Positions 50,885-59,538 of a stretch of DNA of 64,000 bases are shown here, piece after piece. How positions within the stretch are numbered: position 1 is the stretch's first letter; every line of letters begins with the position of its first letter. The DNA comes from Rhizobium croatiense. GTDB lineage: Bacteria > Pseudomonadota > Alphaproteobacteria > Rhizobiales > Rhizobiaceae. Under the pieces are notes generated by a model. It did no database searches. It saw only the letters and a list, made by a program, of their open reading frames with translations, and had not been told where the DNA came from. The translations under genes and the position numbers were made by a program. Location: assembly GCF_019793465.1 (NCBI RefSeq), contig NZ_JAILYJ010000011.1, positions 124,001 through 188,000 of the forward strand. The letters are read 5' to 3'.

Positions 50885-51723
50885 TGTGCGACCAGCTGCG
50901 CGCCATAGAGATAGTTATGGCGCTTTAGCCAGCGCCGGTAAGCGATCGATGTCATGTCGGCCCGGGTCGGAATTTCCATGCCGGGATCGAGCGGCAGAAG
51001 CGCCGGGATCTGGTTTTCGAGGATCGACCGATCCTGCAGGAAAATCATTTGCTGAAAATGGATGAGGTCTGTCATTGGCGTGACGTCGTCGAAGAGGGCC
51101 ATCCACGGCCACACGTCGCAAATATCTTCCGCAAGCGGCTGGACGAACAGGGTAATGACATCCCATTCCTTCGGGCGGGGAGGGCAGGTCTTGTAGAGCA
51201 CCGAGCAGGTCGGAGCCGGCACGCGGTACATATATTCGGTGGTTATCCCGCCGGTCGCCGATTTTGCGGCCTGCGGCTGGTAGAATTTCACCTGCGTCGC
51301 CCAGACTTCATCCTCGCGGATCTCGACCTTGTAACTTTCGACTTCGGTGTGCGGCTCGGCGCCGAGAATATCCGTATGGACGAAGGGAAAATGCGCGATG
51401 TCGAGGAAGTTCTCGACCGCTCTCAGAGGAGAACAGCGTACCCGCACGACGCCGACATCGACGAAGCGGCGGCCGGGCTGATCCGCCTCGGGAATGGCAA
51501 ACAGCTCCTTGGCGGGGTTGCCGAGGGAGGACCAGACATGGCCGTAGCGAACGCGAACGGGCAGGGCGCGTCCATCGCTCGCTGTAACGCGCGCCGCGCC
51601 GTCCGGCGTGCGCGTCACCTCTATCGGCTCGCCCATCAAAGCGGTTTTGCTTCCCGCCTTGGTGAGCTGGCTGAAGAGGCCGACCGGGTACCATTGATCG
51701 ATCATCGCGCCTGCCCCTGTCAT
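50881..51723 (-). CDS. Catalytic subunit of a Rieske-type oxygenase lacking its own Rieske cluster
   Basis: A 280-residue oxygenase subunit starting MTGAGAMIDQWYPVGLF; ATG 51723 overlaps the upstream stop as ATGA. The N-terminal 70 residues are a shrunken Rieske-like domain (YPVGLFSQL, TALMGEPIEVTR, RYGHVWSSLGNP) with both Cys-x-His loops missing. The mononuclear iron site is intact: VENFLDIAHFPFVHTD gives Asp108, His111 and His116, and FLQDRSILENQ supplies the usual carboxylate region. It must receive electrons from another Rieske protein, most simply its coupled neighbour. Size and architecture match NdmC, the N7-demethylase of caffeine degradation. Confidence 0.88.
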   Translation of the reverse strand: MTGAGAMIDQWYPVGLFSQLTKAGSKTALMGEPIEVTRTPDGAARVTASDGRALPVRVRYGHVWSSLGNPAKELFAIPEADQPGRRFVDVGVVRVRCSPLRAVENFLDIAHFPFVHTDILGAEPHTEVESYKVEIREDEVWATQVKFYQPQAAKSATGGITTEYMYRVPAPTCSVLYKTCPPRPKEWDVITLFVQPLAEDICDVWPWMALFDDVTPMTDLIHFQQMIFLQDRSILENQIPALLPLDPGMEIPTRADMTSIAYRRWLKRHNYLYGAQLVAQ

Positions 51724-52361
51724 GCGGCATCCTTCCGGCCTTTTTCCGCCCCGCGGCGAACCGCCTCGGCGATGCGCGACGCCACGAGCCGATCCGCAAC
51801 ATTGCGACCCTGCTCGACGAGGACGTGAACGAGCGTGCGGCCAGTCTGCGCCGCAGGCAGCAGCAGGATCCAAGGATAATCGACAATGCGGATTAGCCCG
51901 TCCGCACCAACCTGTCCGCCGGCCGCCTCTTCGATTGCGGCAATATCGGCATCCAGCGTCAGCGAACGGAGTGGAACGAGATGGTCGAGGGGTGGCGGCC
52001 CGACAACCGGTTCTCCGACCGCCACCCAGATGATGCCGCCTTGTTCTTCGACCTGCTGAACCGCCACACGGATCGTTTCCGGCGGGACAAGATCGGGATG
52101 AGCCGGGATACGGATGCATCGTCCCGTCGGAGAATAGCTCCAGCCATGATAGATGCACGAGAGAGCATCGCCTCGTACGAAGCCATGAGACAACCGCATT
52201 CCACGATGCGGGCAGCGATCGGACGATGCCGATAGGCGCCGGGACTGACCGCGCCAAAGTGCGATTGGTCCCGCCGGCGTCCATGCCGGTATGACGGTTG
52301 CCGGCGGCAGATCTGCAGAAAGGGCGACCGGTGTCCACGTGCCGGTCGTATCAGATAGCAT
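51720..52361 (-). CDS. Stand-alone Rieske [2Fe-2S] protein with unknown C-terminal region
   Basis: A 213-residue protein. Residues 1-120 form a Rieske domain with both cluster motifs, Cys50-Pro-His52 (RCPHRG) and Cys69-x2-His72 (CIYHGW), as in ring-hydroxylating and N-demethylating oxygenases. The remaining 95 residues (LDADIAAIEEAAGG to RGAEKGRKDAA) match nothing I recognise and contain no oxygenase iron site. A good Shine-Dalgarno, GAGGA, precedes ATG 52361. It is coupled to the cluster-less catalytic subunit, so the two together look like one oxygenase split in two. No reductase gene is in the operon. Confidence 0.88.
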   Translation of the reverse strand: MLSDTTGTWTPVALSADLPPATVIPAWTPAGPIALWRGQSRRLSASSDRCPHRGMRLSHGFVRGDALSCIYHGWSYSPTGRCIRIPAHPDLVPPETIRVAVQQVEEQGGIIWVAVGEPVVGPPPLDHLVPLRSLTLDADIAAIEEAAGGQVGADGLIRIVDYPWILLLPAAQTGRTLVHVLVEQGRNVADRLVASRIAEAVRRGAEKGRKDAA

Positions 52362-52480
52362 GACCTTTACTTCCTCAATTTTACCAATGCATTAGCGCCG
52401 CTGGCTATAAACTGCTGCCGAGGTTGCAATCTCAGTTTCCTAGAGAGGCTTGCATAAAAAAATCGCATTGGCAATAATGA

Positions 52481-52804
52481 TTAAATAAAGTGCATGGAGC
52501 TATGCGGCGGGATTTGAAGTGTGTCGGGGGGGTCTACAATCCTGCGCTGAATCTCGTCGACCCAGACATCGATCGGCCCGAGCGAGCATCCCATTTCCAG
52601 CATGTCGATTAGCTCCACAGGCCCTGCGACCTCAAGTTCGATGCGGTCAGCGCCGGCGTAAAAGAAATGCTGCGAAAGGCCGAGCTTTTCGGCATGACGG
52701 TGAATCCAGGGGACGAACGACGCGGCATTGACGTCGCCGAGGATCGTGATCCTTTCGCGCAATTCGCCCTGTCGTGTCATCGCAGCGTCTCTCATCTGTC
52801 TCAT
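52481..52804 (-). CDS. Acylphosphatase-like protein without the catalytic arginine
   Basis: A 107-residue protein (or 99 from ATG 52780, MTRQGELRERI). It follows the acylphosphatase fold pattern: ITILGDVNAASFVPWIHRHAEKLGLSQHFFYAGADRIELEVAGPVELIDMLEMGCSLGPIDVWVDEIQ. The catalytic loop, normally G-x-VQGVGFR, reads VNAASFVPW, so the phosphate-binding Arg is lost. It is probably not an active acylphosphatase. It is 119 bp upstream of the Rieske operon on the same strand and may be part of the same functional set. Confidence 0.75.
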   Translation of the reverse strand: MRQMRDAAMTRQGELRERITILGDVNAASFVPWIHRHAEKLGLSQHFFYAGADRIELEVAGPVELIDMLEMGCSLGPIDVWVDEIQRRIVDPPDTLQIPPHSSMHFI

Positions 52805-53085
52805 GACGATAGCATAAAGGTTCGGTGCATTTGTGAAAGGGCATGAGCAGCCGAAAGGTCTTTGGCTCTTTTGCCACAGATCAGGACCGGCCAGTCAGGT
52901 TGCGGGCGGAGTGCATTTGAAACTGGAATCTGCCACGACGCCGCGCCGAAAGGCAGTGAGGCGAGCCTGAGCCCGGACCCGTCATACCTTGAACGCGCCG
53001 TCATCTCGATCCATTGGCCAGTTTACGATCGGCTCCCAGCGTTTGTGGGACCGTGGCCAGAGCGCCACAAATGTCATGCGCCGCA

Positions 53086-55080
53086 CTACAACGTGCGCGT
53101 TCGCCCGAATGATCGCAACAACAGATTGATAGAGACGGCAACCTTGTCGATGTCGCGAATGTCGCGCGAATAACGACCGGTGTAGAGTTTTACAATCATG
53201 CTGTCGCGAGCAGAGCCGCTGAGTTCGAAATAGAGGTGCAGGTAATAGGCTTGCTTGTCGCCGCTGCGACTGATGCTGCTTCGTCGTTGGGTGACCTGTC
53301 GGAGCTCTGCCTTGATCGGGGCGAAGCCGGCGAATTTCAGCGTCACTGATTTGGATTGAAATCGGGCCATGGTGGGGACTGCAACGACCGCCTTGTCCAG
53401 TGCCAGACTGACGATTTGGCCGGGTACATCGTCGACGACAGCAGGTTCATCGAGCTTGAACGCATGAAACAGCCGCCGGGGTTTCTCAAAGCAGATGAGC
53501 GACGCGATGAGCAGGACGAGGATATTGATCCCTGACCAGCAGGCCGCGACCGGCGAAAACTGGCCTTGTACATGCGACGTTTCCGGTACGATGTTGAGCA
53601 GCAGACCAAAGACGGTGATCGTCATTATGCTTGCGATCCATGCGAAGCTGTAGCGGTCGAACTGGTTCGCCTCGTTGCCACTGCCCTTTGGCGTCACCCT
53701 GAACGGCTTGCCGAATGGTCTCACCAGGCTGGAGACCACGGTCGGCAGCATGCGGAATGTCGCGAAGGTCCCGACGGCGCTGGAAACCACTGGCAGATAG
53801 CGCGTCGGCGTGATCCACAGCATGAGCAGAAAATACGCCGCCAGCAGCGGCACCTGATGCGAGACATAATCGGCTATATCGGTGAAATAGAGCGGGAGCA
53901 GGCCGAACCAGAGATAGACGATGGGGACGAGCAAGATCGTGAAGCGGACCAGATACTGCACCAGCCATGATGCCGGCAGGAACATGATCCGTTGAAAGAG
54001 CGTCAATCCCGGGCCGCGCAGCGGGCCATTATACAGGTAGAGGGTTTGAATACCCCCCTGACACCACCGTTCGCGCTGTACAAAATAACCGGTCAGGTTT
54101 TCGGCTGCTAGTCCCATCGACAGCCGCTCGTTCAGGTAGCGCGTCTTGTAACCTTTGTTGAGCATCGAAAGCGTTGTCAGCAGGTCTTCCGTGATCGACT
54201 CCGTCGGAAACCCGCCTATTGCATCGACAGCCTCGCGGCGGGCAATCGAGCATGATCCGCAGCAGAAACTGACGTCCCAGGCGTCTCGGCTGGGCGCGAT
54301 CTCGTCGAAGAACAGGCGCTGCTCGTCCGGCCAGATATTCTCCAGGCCCAGGTTTGATTGTACCGGATCGACATTGAAGAAATGTTGAGGCGTCTGGACG
54401 ATGCCGATGCTGTCATCGCTAAAGAAGGGCAGCGTCCGGCGAAGGAAATGGCGATAGGGCACAAAATCGGCGTCGAAGATCGCAATGAACTCGCCCGAGC
54501 TGACCTTCAGCCCATTGTTCATATTGCCTGCCTTGGCATGGCTGTTGTCGCCGCGCGTGACGTGGATGACGTTCTTTTCTTCGCAATAGGCCTTCAGCCA
54601 GTCGCGGCGTTGGTCGTCAAGCACATACACGTTCAATTTGTCGGCAGGATAATCCAGGGAGCGGGCGCCGATGATGGTTCGCTCGAGCACGTCGAGCGGC
54701 TCGTTATAGGTGGGAATGAAAACATCGACAGTTGGCAGTTCACGCTTGTCGCGCGCGAAGAAAACACGAGCCAGCCTGTCCGCTTCTGTGCTCCGGTCGA
54801 CATGGCGGCTCATCAATACAAGAAAAAGGATGACTTCGAAGCAGGCCAGAACCTCGACGACGAACAGGGTCCAGACCCAGTAGAAGCTCGGACCGTCGCT
54901 GGGATAGGGAAGCACTGTCTCCGTCAAGCGCCAGAACATGTATCGCAATGCGAATGCTGCGACAAACGCGCAGGTCACCGCCCGTGTCCAGGTGTGATTG
55001 CGCGACCAATTGAACGGGCCCAGGAAAAAGAAGGCCAAAACGAGAAAGGTCGGAACCAGCGCTACAAGATACTGAACCAC
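53086..55080 (-). CDS. bgsA: Mixed-linkage beta-glucan synthase, GT2 cellulose-synthase-like (BgsA)
   Basis: A 664-residue membrane glycosyltransferase. Helices at the N-terminus are followed by the GT2 domain with DVFIPTYNEP, YVLDDQRRDW, the UDP-sugar/metal motif IFDADFVPYRHFL, TEDLLTTL and QRERWCQGG (D, DxD, TED, QxxRW). More membrane helices and a C-terminal tail of about 100 residues follow. No PilZ motif is evident. Length and the partnership with an HlyD-like protein match Sinorhizobium BgsA, the c-di-GMP-activated synthase of mixed-linkage (1,3)(1,4)-beta-glucan. The start overlaps bgsB by 19 nt. Confidence 0.82.
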   Translation of the reverse strand: MVQYLVALVPTFLVLAFFFLGPFNWSRNHTWTRAVTCAFVAAFALRYMFWRLTETVLPYPSDGPSFYWVWTLFVVEVLACFEVILFLVLMSRHVDRSTEADRLARVFFARDKRELPTVDVFIPTYNEPLDVLERTIIGARSLDYPADKLNVYVLDDQRRDWLKAYCEEKNVIHVTRGDNSHAKAGNMNNGLKVSSGEFIAIFDADFVPYRHFLRRTLPFFSDDSIGIVQTPQHFFNVDPVQSNLGLENIWPDEQRLFFDEIAPSRDAWDVSFCCGSCSIARREAVDAIGGFPTESITEDLLTTLSMLNKGYKTRYLNERLSMGLAAENLTGYFVQRERWCQGGIQTLYLYNGPLRGPGLTLFQRIMFLPASWLVQYLVRFTILLVPIVYLWFGLLPLYFTDIADYVSHQVPLLAAYFLLMLWITPTRYLPVVSSAVGTFATFRMLPTVVSSLVRPFGKPFRVTPKGSGNEANQFDRYSFAWIASIMTITVFGLLLNIVPETSHVQGQFSPVAACWSGINILVLLIASLICFEKPRRLFHAFKLDEPAVVDDVPGQIVSLALDKAVVAVPTMARFQSKSVTLKFAGFAPIKAELRQVTQRRSSISRSGDKQAYYLHLYFELSGSARDSMIVKLYTGRYSRDIRDIDKVAVSINLLLRSFGRTRTL

Positions 55081-56294
55081 AGGCTTTTAACCCAGTTGGA
55101 TACGGTGATGCCGCGCTTGGAAAACCGTACCTGCACCGTGCGCCCCACCTGGCAGAAGTTCGCAAAATCGTCGTTCATGAAGGATGGATCGAGGCGAACC
55201 CCAATGCGGGCATTGCGCTGTGTTGACGGCGGCAAACTGGCGGCAAAGGAATCGGTCTCGACCGAAGCCGAACTGCCTCTGACAGCGACGACCGTACCTT
55301 GGAAAATATCGCTGCGGCCAAACAGGCGCACCTGCGCGATAAGTCCCGGATAGATCTCGTCGTAATTGACTTCAGGAACAAGGATATCCACAAACAGCTC
55401 CCGGCAGTCGAGCAGACGCATCAGCTCGTTGTTCAGCACGACGTTGGAACCGTTGACGATACTCCTGCTCCAAACAACGCCGTCGAACGGCGCGATTGCG
55501 GTTGCGGATTCAAGGCTGCCGACGCGATTTCTCTCTTCGACCAACTGCTTTTGGACTTCGCCGGCTCGTGTCTCATTTTCCGCTATGCGTGAGTTCAAGT
55601 CGTTGATGCGAACGACAACCTCGTCTTCACGCTGCCGCGAATAAGGCACGTCATTCTGTCCGTCGCCGAAGACAAAGATACCCTGGCGGACCGCATTGAG
55701 CCTTTGTTCCAATTGATCGACCGTCAGATTGCTGATTTCGACTTCGCCGCCGGTCGCAGCGCCGGCGGCACGCGCGGCCTCAACCAGCTTCTGGGTCAGA
55801 ATGCCTTTTGAGTTGAGTGCCATCCGACGGTCCAGGTCGACCTGCGCGACCAGATCCTGGGCTTGCGACACCTCGACCTTTTTCCTGAGGATTTCGACTT
55901 CGCGTTCGAGATTGGCAATGGTGGTCTGCCTGTAGACCTCCAATCTGGCAGACAATTCCTCGCGAAGCGCGGAGAGCTCCTCCCGTTCCCTTTTCAGTGC
56001 CGCGACACGGTCGAGTGCAGTGTTGCGATCTGCCTCGAGCGACGCGAGGATTGCGCGATTGACGCGCGTATTTTTGATTTCTGCGAGCGATTGTCCCGCT
56101 TTGACCGGGCTTCCGACCTTGAGGGGTTCTTCTGCAATCGTGCCGTCGATCGGGGCATTAACAACAGCAAACCGTGCATTGACCGTGCCGTCAAGGCTCG
56201 TAAAACCGGTAATCGTCGGCAACGAGACGACAGCCACGAGTGTCAGCAGCAGGAGGCCGACAACGATGCGCGTAATGCGATGATTCCAGATCAT
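55062..56294 (-). CDS. bgsB: Membrane-fusion (HlyD-like) partner of the beta-glucan synthase (BgsB)
   Basis: A 410-residue HlyD-like protein. N-terminal membrane helix (ITRIVVGLLLLTLVAVVSLPTIT), biotinyl-lipoyl-like halves (NAPIDGTIAEEPLKVGSPVKAGQSLAEI and ATAIAPFDGVVWSRSIVNGSNVV), and a long coiled coil between them (residues about 75-255). A terminal helix (VSNWVKSLWFSIL) may re-enter the membrane. Order bgsB-bgsA and their overlap match the Sinorhizobium bgsBA operon. It probably carries the glucan through the periplasm. Confidence 0.82.
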   Translation of the reverse strand: MIWNHRITRIVVGLLLLTLVAVVSLPTITGFTSLDGTVNARFAVVNAPIDGTIAEEPLKVGSPVKAGQSLAEIKNTRVNRAILASLEADRNTALDRVAALKREREELSALREELSARLEVYRQTTIANLEREVEILRKKVEVSQAQDLVAQVDLDRRMALNSKGILTQKLVEAARAAGAATGGEVEISNLTVDQLEQRLNAVRQGIFVFGDGQNDVPYSRQREDEVVVRINDLNSRIAENETRAGEVQKQLVEERNRVGSLESATAIAPFDGVVWSRSIVNGSNVVLNNELMRLLDCRELFVDILVPEVNYDEIYPGLIAQVRLFGRSDIFQGTVVAVRGSSASVETDSFAASLPPSTQRNARIGVRLDPSFMNDDFANFCQVGRTVQVRFSKRGITVSNWVKSLWFSIL

Positions 56295-56792
56295 GTTGAC
56301 ATCCGAAAGGTATCGCTATGCAGCCATCCGTCCCTGTCGAGCCGGCACAAAGGGATGCAACTCATTCTTGCATAAATTAGCGCATCGAAAAATATAGACA
56401 AGGGATGGTCGCAAAATGGGCGAATGGCGGAACAGCCTCAGCCGCCAGCCCGCCGACACAGGCTTGCCCCTTGTCGATGGGGGAAACAGTGAGGCATTTT
56501 TCGGCCGTGGCCGTCCAGTGCCATCGGCAGTTTCCCGGCGCCGGTCTGACTCGGGGAGAGTGACGTTCTTACTTTGCAGAAACAGGACACTTCAACTTTG
56601 CGGCTACAGGCGAATCTTGCGTAATGCATGTTATGGAACTCGATAGACCGGAGCTGACCATTGCTGATGAACCCTGGAGAGATTTGGAGCGATCGAAATC
56701 GTATGTCCCGGACGAAGCTTTATGGCACCGCGTCACTCCGAGGCGGAAGGCGGTTGCGCGCAAAGCTGCGACGGCTGGTCATCACTTGGCGG
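56295..56792. other. Intergenic region upstream of bgsB, no gene supported
   Basis: About 500 bp between the bgsB start and the end of the LAL-regulator pseudogene. It holds no convincing reading frame. The part next to bgsB is AT-rich (around 56370-56400) and presumably contains its promoter. From about 56570 to 56780 the sequence contains short repeated words (TTTGCAGAAACAGGACAC, then TTTGCGGCTACAGG) and looks like remnant DNA, possibly of an insertion sequence, but I cannot identify it. Confidence 0.4.
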
Positions 56793-58616
56793 CTATGACA
56801 GCTCAACGATCCGCAGCCGGTGCGCTATCGCGGCAGCGGCGCCGCGACTCGGCACCGATAGTTTGCTTAAGATGTTGGAGACGTGCACGCTCGCCGTTTT
56901 CGAGGAAATAAACAAATTCCTGGCGATGTCGCGGTTGCTCTGTCCGTCCGCGATGAGCCGAAGTACCTCAAGTTCCCGATCAGTTAGGCCAAATGGCGCT
57001 TTTCCAACACAATCGTCCTCCCCATCCCGTAAATCAATCCGGGCCTTCGCAGCGAAGGCCTCAATCTGGTCGGACAAAAGGTGCGCGCCAATCGAATGGG
57101 CAAGACGAAATGCCTGTCGGAAACTGCGTGCCGCATGAACTCGCTTGGCGGCGTTCAATGCGGCGGCACCTGCCTGCATAAGGGCGTATGCCTGCCGGAA
57201 AGGCTGGTTCAGATCGGCCCAGCTTCGGGCAACTGCCTCCCATATATTTATGTCAGGGGCCGTGGCGCGTGACATCTCAGCCGAGATTTCCAGACTTTCG
57301 GCGTCCTCCACCTTGTTGCGTCGCGGAGCGCGGCCGGCGAGCTCTGCGAGTTCGAGAACAACGTCCTTCGCGCGTATCGACCGCAACACGCATGGCGGAG
57401 ACCATGAGCGGCCATGACACGCCTCCTTGGGCCTTTAGAAACGTTAGGGCGGATTTAGCTGAACTTGCAGACGCATCCCGATCGCCCGCGAGAGCTCGGC
57501 TTTCGATCTCATATCTACGAAGATTGGCCGCCATTCGATTGGCAACTTGGGGGCCGGGCGGAAGATCGCGCAGCGAACTCACCGCGGCCGCCATACGGTC
57601 CACGTCTCCTAACACGATGGCGATTTCAGCTTGGCATTCGAAGACGTGAACAAGTCCCAGTGGCAGCGGATCCAACGCCGCCATCCGTTCGCATGTTTCA
57701 GTGGCCTCAGAGACACGGCCCAAGCCTAAATAGGCGCGGCAAAGGGGCGCGCCAACCAGAGCTCCGATATACCTTGCCTGCCCGAGCTCGACCGTCCGCG
57801 CAAAGATTGCCGGTCCAATGTCAATAATCTGACTATACTCTCCTGCGTCGAGTAAGGCCTGCAGCAGCGCTGCGCCTGCAAGAACCTCGACTCGGCCGGT
57901 GGACGCCTGCTCCGCTCGCCCTACGACGATCCGATGAGCATCGATATAGGAGGCGTTCGGGGGCATGTTCAGCATCGCCCCAATGATCATGCCTTCGATG
58001 CGGTATTCCTCATCGTCGAGCCTCTCTGCCAGATCCCTCAATTCCTCTCCCAATCGCTTGGCGCGATCGAACTCCCCCCGCAAAACCAATGCGCGGGAAA
58101 ACTGCCCCAATGCGTCAGCACGAAGCCTTGTTGGGCCGGCTGCATTGTCAAGCGCACGCTCGAGATCTGCGATCTCGCCTGCGACGAGCGAATGCTGACG
58201 CATGACCGCACGCTGCAGGAGAAGTGCGGCCAACTGCTCACCATCCCGGTCCGCGTCAAGTTCAGCGAGTGCGCGGTCGACAAAGGCGAGCCCCTGCTCC
58301 GCCTCCGCCGCCCAACAAGCGGCGTCAGCGGCGAGTTCCAAAACCTTACAATGGTCCGCTCCGATCAATTGCCTTGCATTTTCGACCTCCGGCCACGCCG
58401 CCAGCACGAGCTTCAGCACCCACCCTTAAGGATCAATGCGCGGCCTGAGAGCCGCTTCGTGAATTCTTCCACCAACCGGCTCTTTCCGCCACCAGCTTCG
58501 GCCGCGAGAAGAATGCAATGCTGCCGACCGCCCGAGACGTCTCGGAAAGCAGAATCCATCGAATTGAGTTCTGCGATTCGGCCCGAGAACCGCGTCCTTT
58601 TGCGGAAAGTCGACAA
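56793..58616 (-). pseudogene. LuxR-family LAL-type regulator, internally deleted and frameshifted
   Basis: Pieces of one large LAL regulator lie head to tail. At 58616-58413 is an N-terminal AAA_16 start with Walker A LLAAEAGGGKSRLVEEF, then a stop after LILKGGC. From 58419 down follows a TPR-like helical region (LKLVLAAWPEVENARQLIGADH...). Near 57380 the frame shifts and the end continues in another frame to the C-terminal LuxR HTH (FGLTDRELEVLRLIADGQSNRDIARNLFISSKTASVHVSNIL), stop at 56793. Most of the ATPase domain, several hundred residues, is missing. Intact relatives have about 900 residues, so this gene is dead or at best encodes fragments. Confidence 0.8.
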
Positions 58617-58956
58617 AAAATGCTCCGAGAGCTGGAGTTCCGAGATTAACGAGTTGAGGTTTTAACCGTCCCAACGCGCACAAATTGGGAGCTGGGTGTG
58701 GGGTCTGACGGCTAGTTGGCAGGCTGGCACCGATATCATGCAGGGCTCCCAGATTAGATGTGCTCAATCGTCCGATGATTAATCTGCTCCTCGACGCGCA
58801 TTTCGCACCGGTCCTACTCAATATGCCTGATGCGGCACCCCCCACCTTAGCCACAGTATGCGGACACGAAGAAGACGTCTACCCACAGGCGACCGGGCAG
58901 CCGCCCAACCCAGCCTACGTCTTCTAAGACCATGAAACGAAGGAAGGATTGGTTGA
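58617..58956. other. Intergenic region between LAL remnant and GST gene, nothing recognised
   Basis: A 340-bp stretch upstream of both the remnant and the GST gene. It holds an 8-bp inverted repeat, GAAGACGT (58871-58878) and ACGTCTTC (58917-58924), just ahead of the GST start, which might be an operator. No gene or known repeat was seen. Confidence 0.4.
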
Positions 58957-59538
58957 ATGAAACTCTACTCTGCACCCGGCTTCGCCAGCTTGGCAGATCA
59001 TATCGCGATGCTGGAGGCTGGAATTCAATTCGACTTGGTCAAGGTCGATCTCGAGACGAAACGGGTTGAAGGCGGGGGCCACTACCCGGACATCAATCCC
59101 ACCGGCTATGTTCCCGCTCTCATGTTCGACGACGGTGAAGTGATGACGGAAAATGTCGCGATCCTGACGTGGATCGCCGACCGCGCGGCCGAACTTGCGC
59201 CGCAGGGCCATCTTGGCCGCTACCGCCTGATCGAGATGCTGAGCTTTATCGCCACCGAGATTCACAAGCGGTTCCCCACCTATCTCGCGCTTCCGGAGAA
59301 CGTCAGGGAGCCCACGCGCCAGCAGCTGTTGCATTGGTTCAGCTTCCTCGCGGGCCGATTGGATCGCGGCTACCTTTTCGGAGAAACCTTTACGGTCGCG
59401 GATGCCTATCTCTTTCAATTGGCGTGGGGGGCGACTCACCTCGGCTTCCCCCTCCCCGAGCCGTTTGACGACTACCTCGCCCGGATCGAAAAGAGGCCTG
59501 CGGTACAAACAGCGTTGCGTCGCGAGGGCCTGGCATGA
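58957..59538 (+). CDS. Glutathione S-transferase
   Basis: A 193-residue GST. N-terminal thioredoxin-like domain MKLYSAPGFASLADHIAMLEAGIQFDLVKVD, cis-Pro loop GYVPALMFDDGEVMTENVAILTWIADRA with the Glu-Asn (normally Glu-Ser) glutathione motif, and the helical domain with the N-cap FTVADAYLFQLAWGATHL. A beta-class Cys10 is replaced by Phe-Ala-Ser. Its stop overlaps the following hydrolase gene by 4 nt, so they formed an operon. Confidence 0.9.
   Translation: MKLYSAPGFASLADHIAMLEAGIQFDLVKVDLETKRVEGGGHYPDINPTGYVPALMFDDGEVMTENVAILTWIADRAAELAPQGHLGRYRLIEMLSFIATEIHKRFPTYLALPENVREPTRQQLLHWFSFLAGRLDRGYLFGETFTVADAYLFQLAWGATHLGFPLPEPFDDYLARIEKRPAVQTALRREGLA

Noticed and set aside
50881..52338. A single 485-residue reading frame through the Rieske and catalytic genes
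   Set aside because: The upstream half of this frame lacks any Rieske or other motif, whereas the overlapping frame 51720-52361 is a clear Rieske protein with a good ribosome site. The catalytic gene starts at 51723 with an ATGA overlap.
56570..56780. Insertion-sequence end
   Set aside because: Short repeated words are visible, but there is no transposase reading frame and no clear terminal inverted repeat or target duplication.
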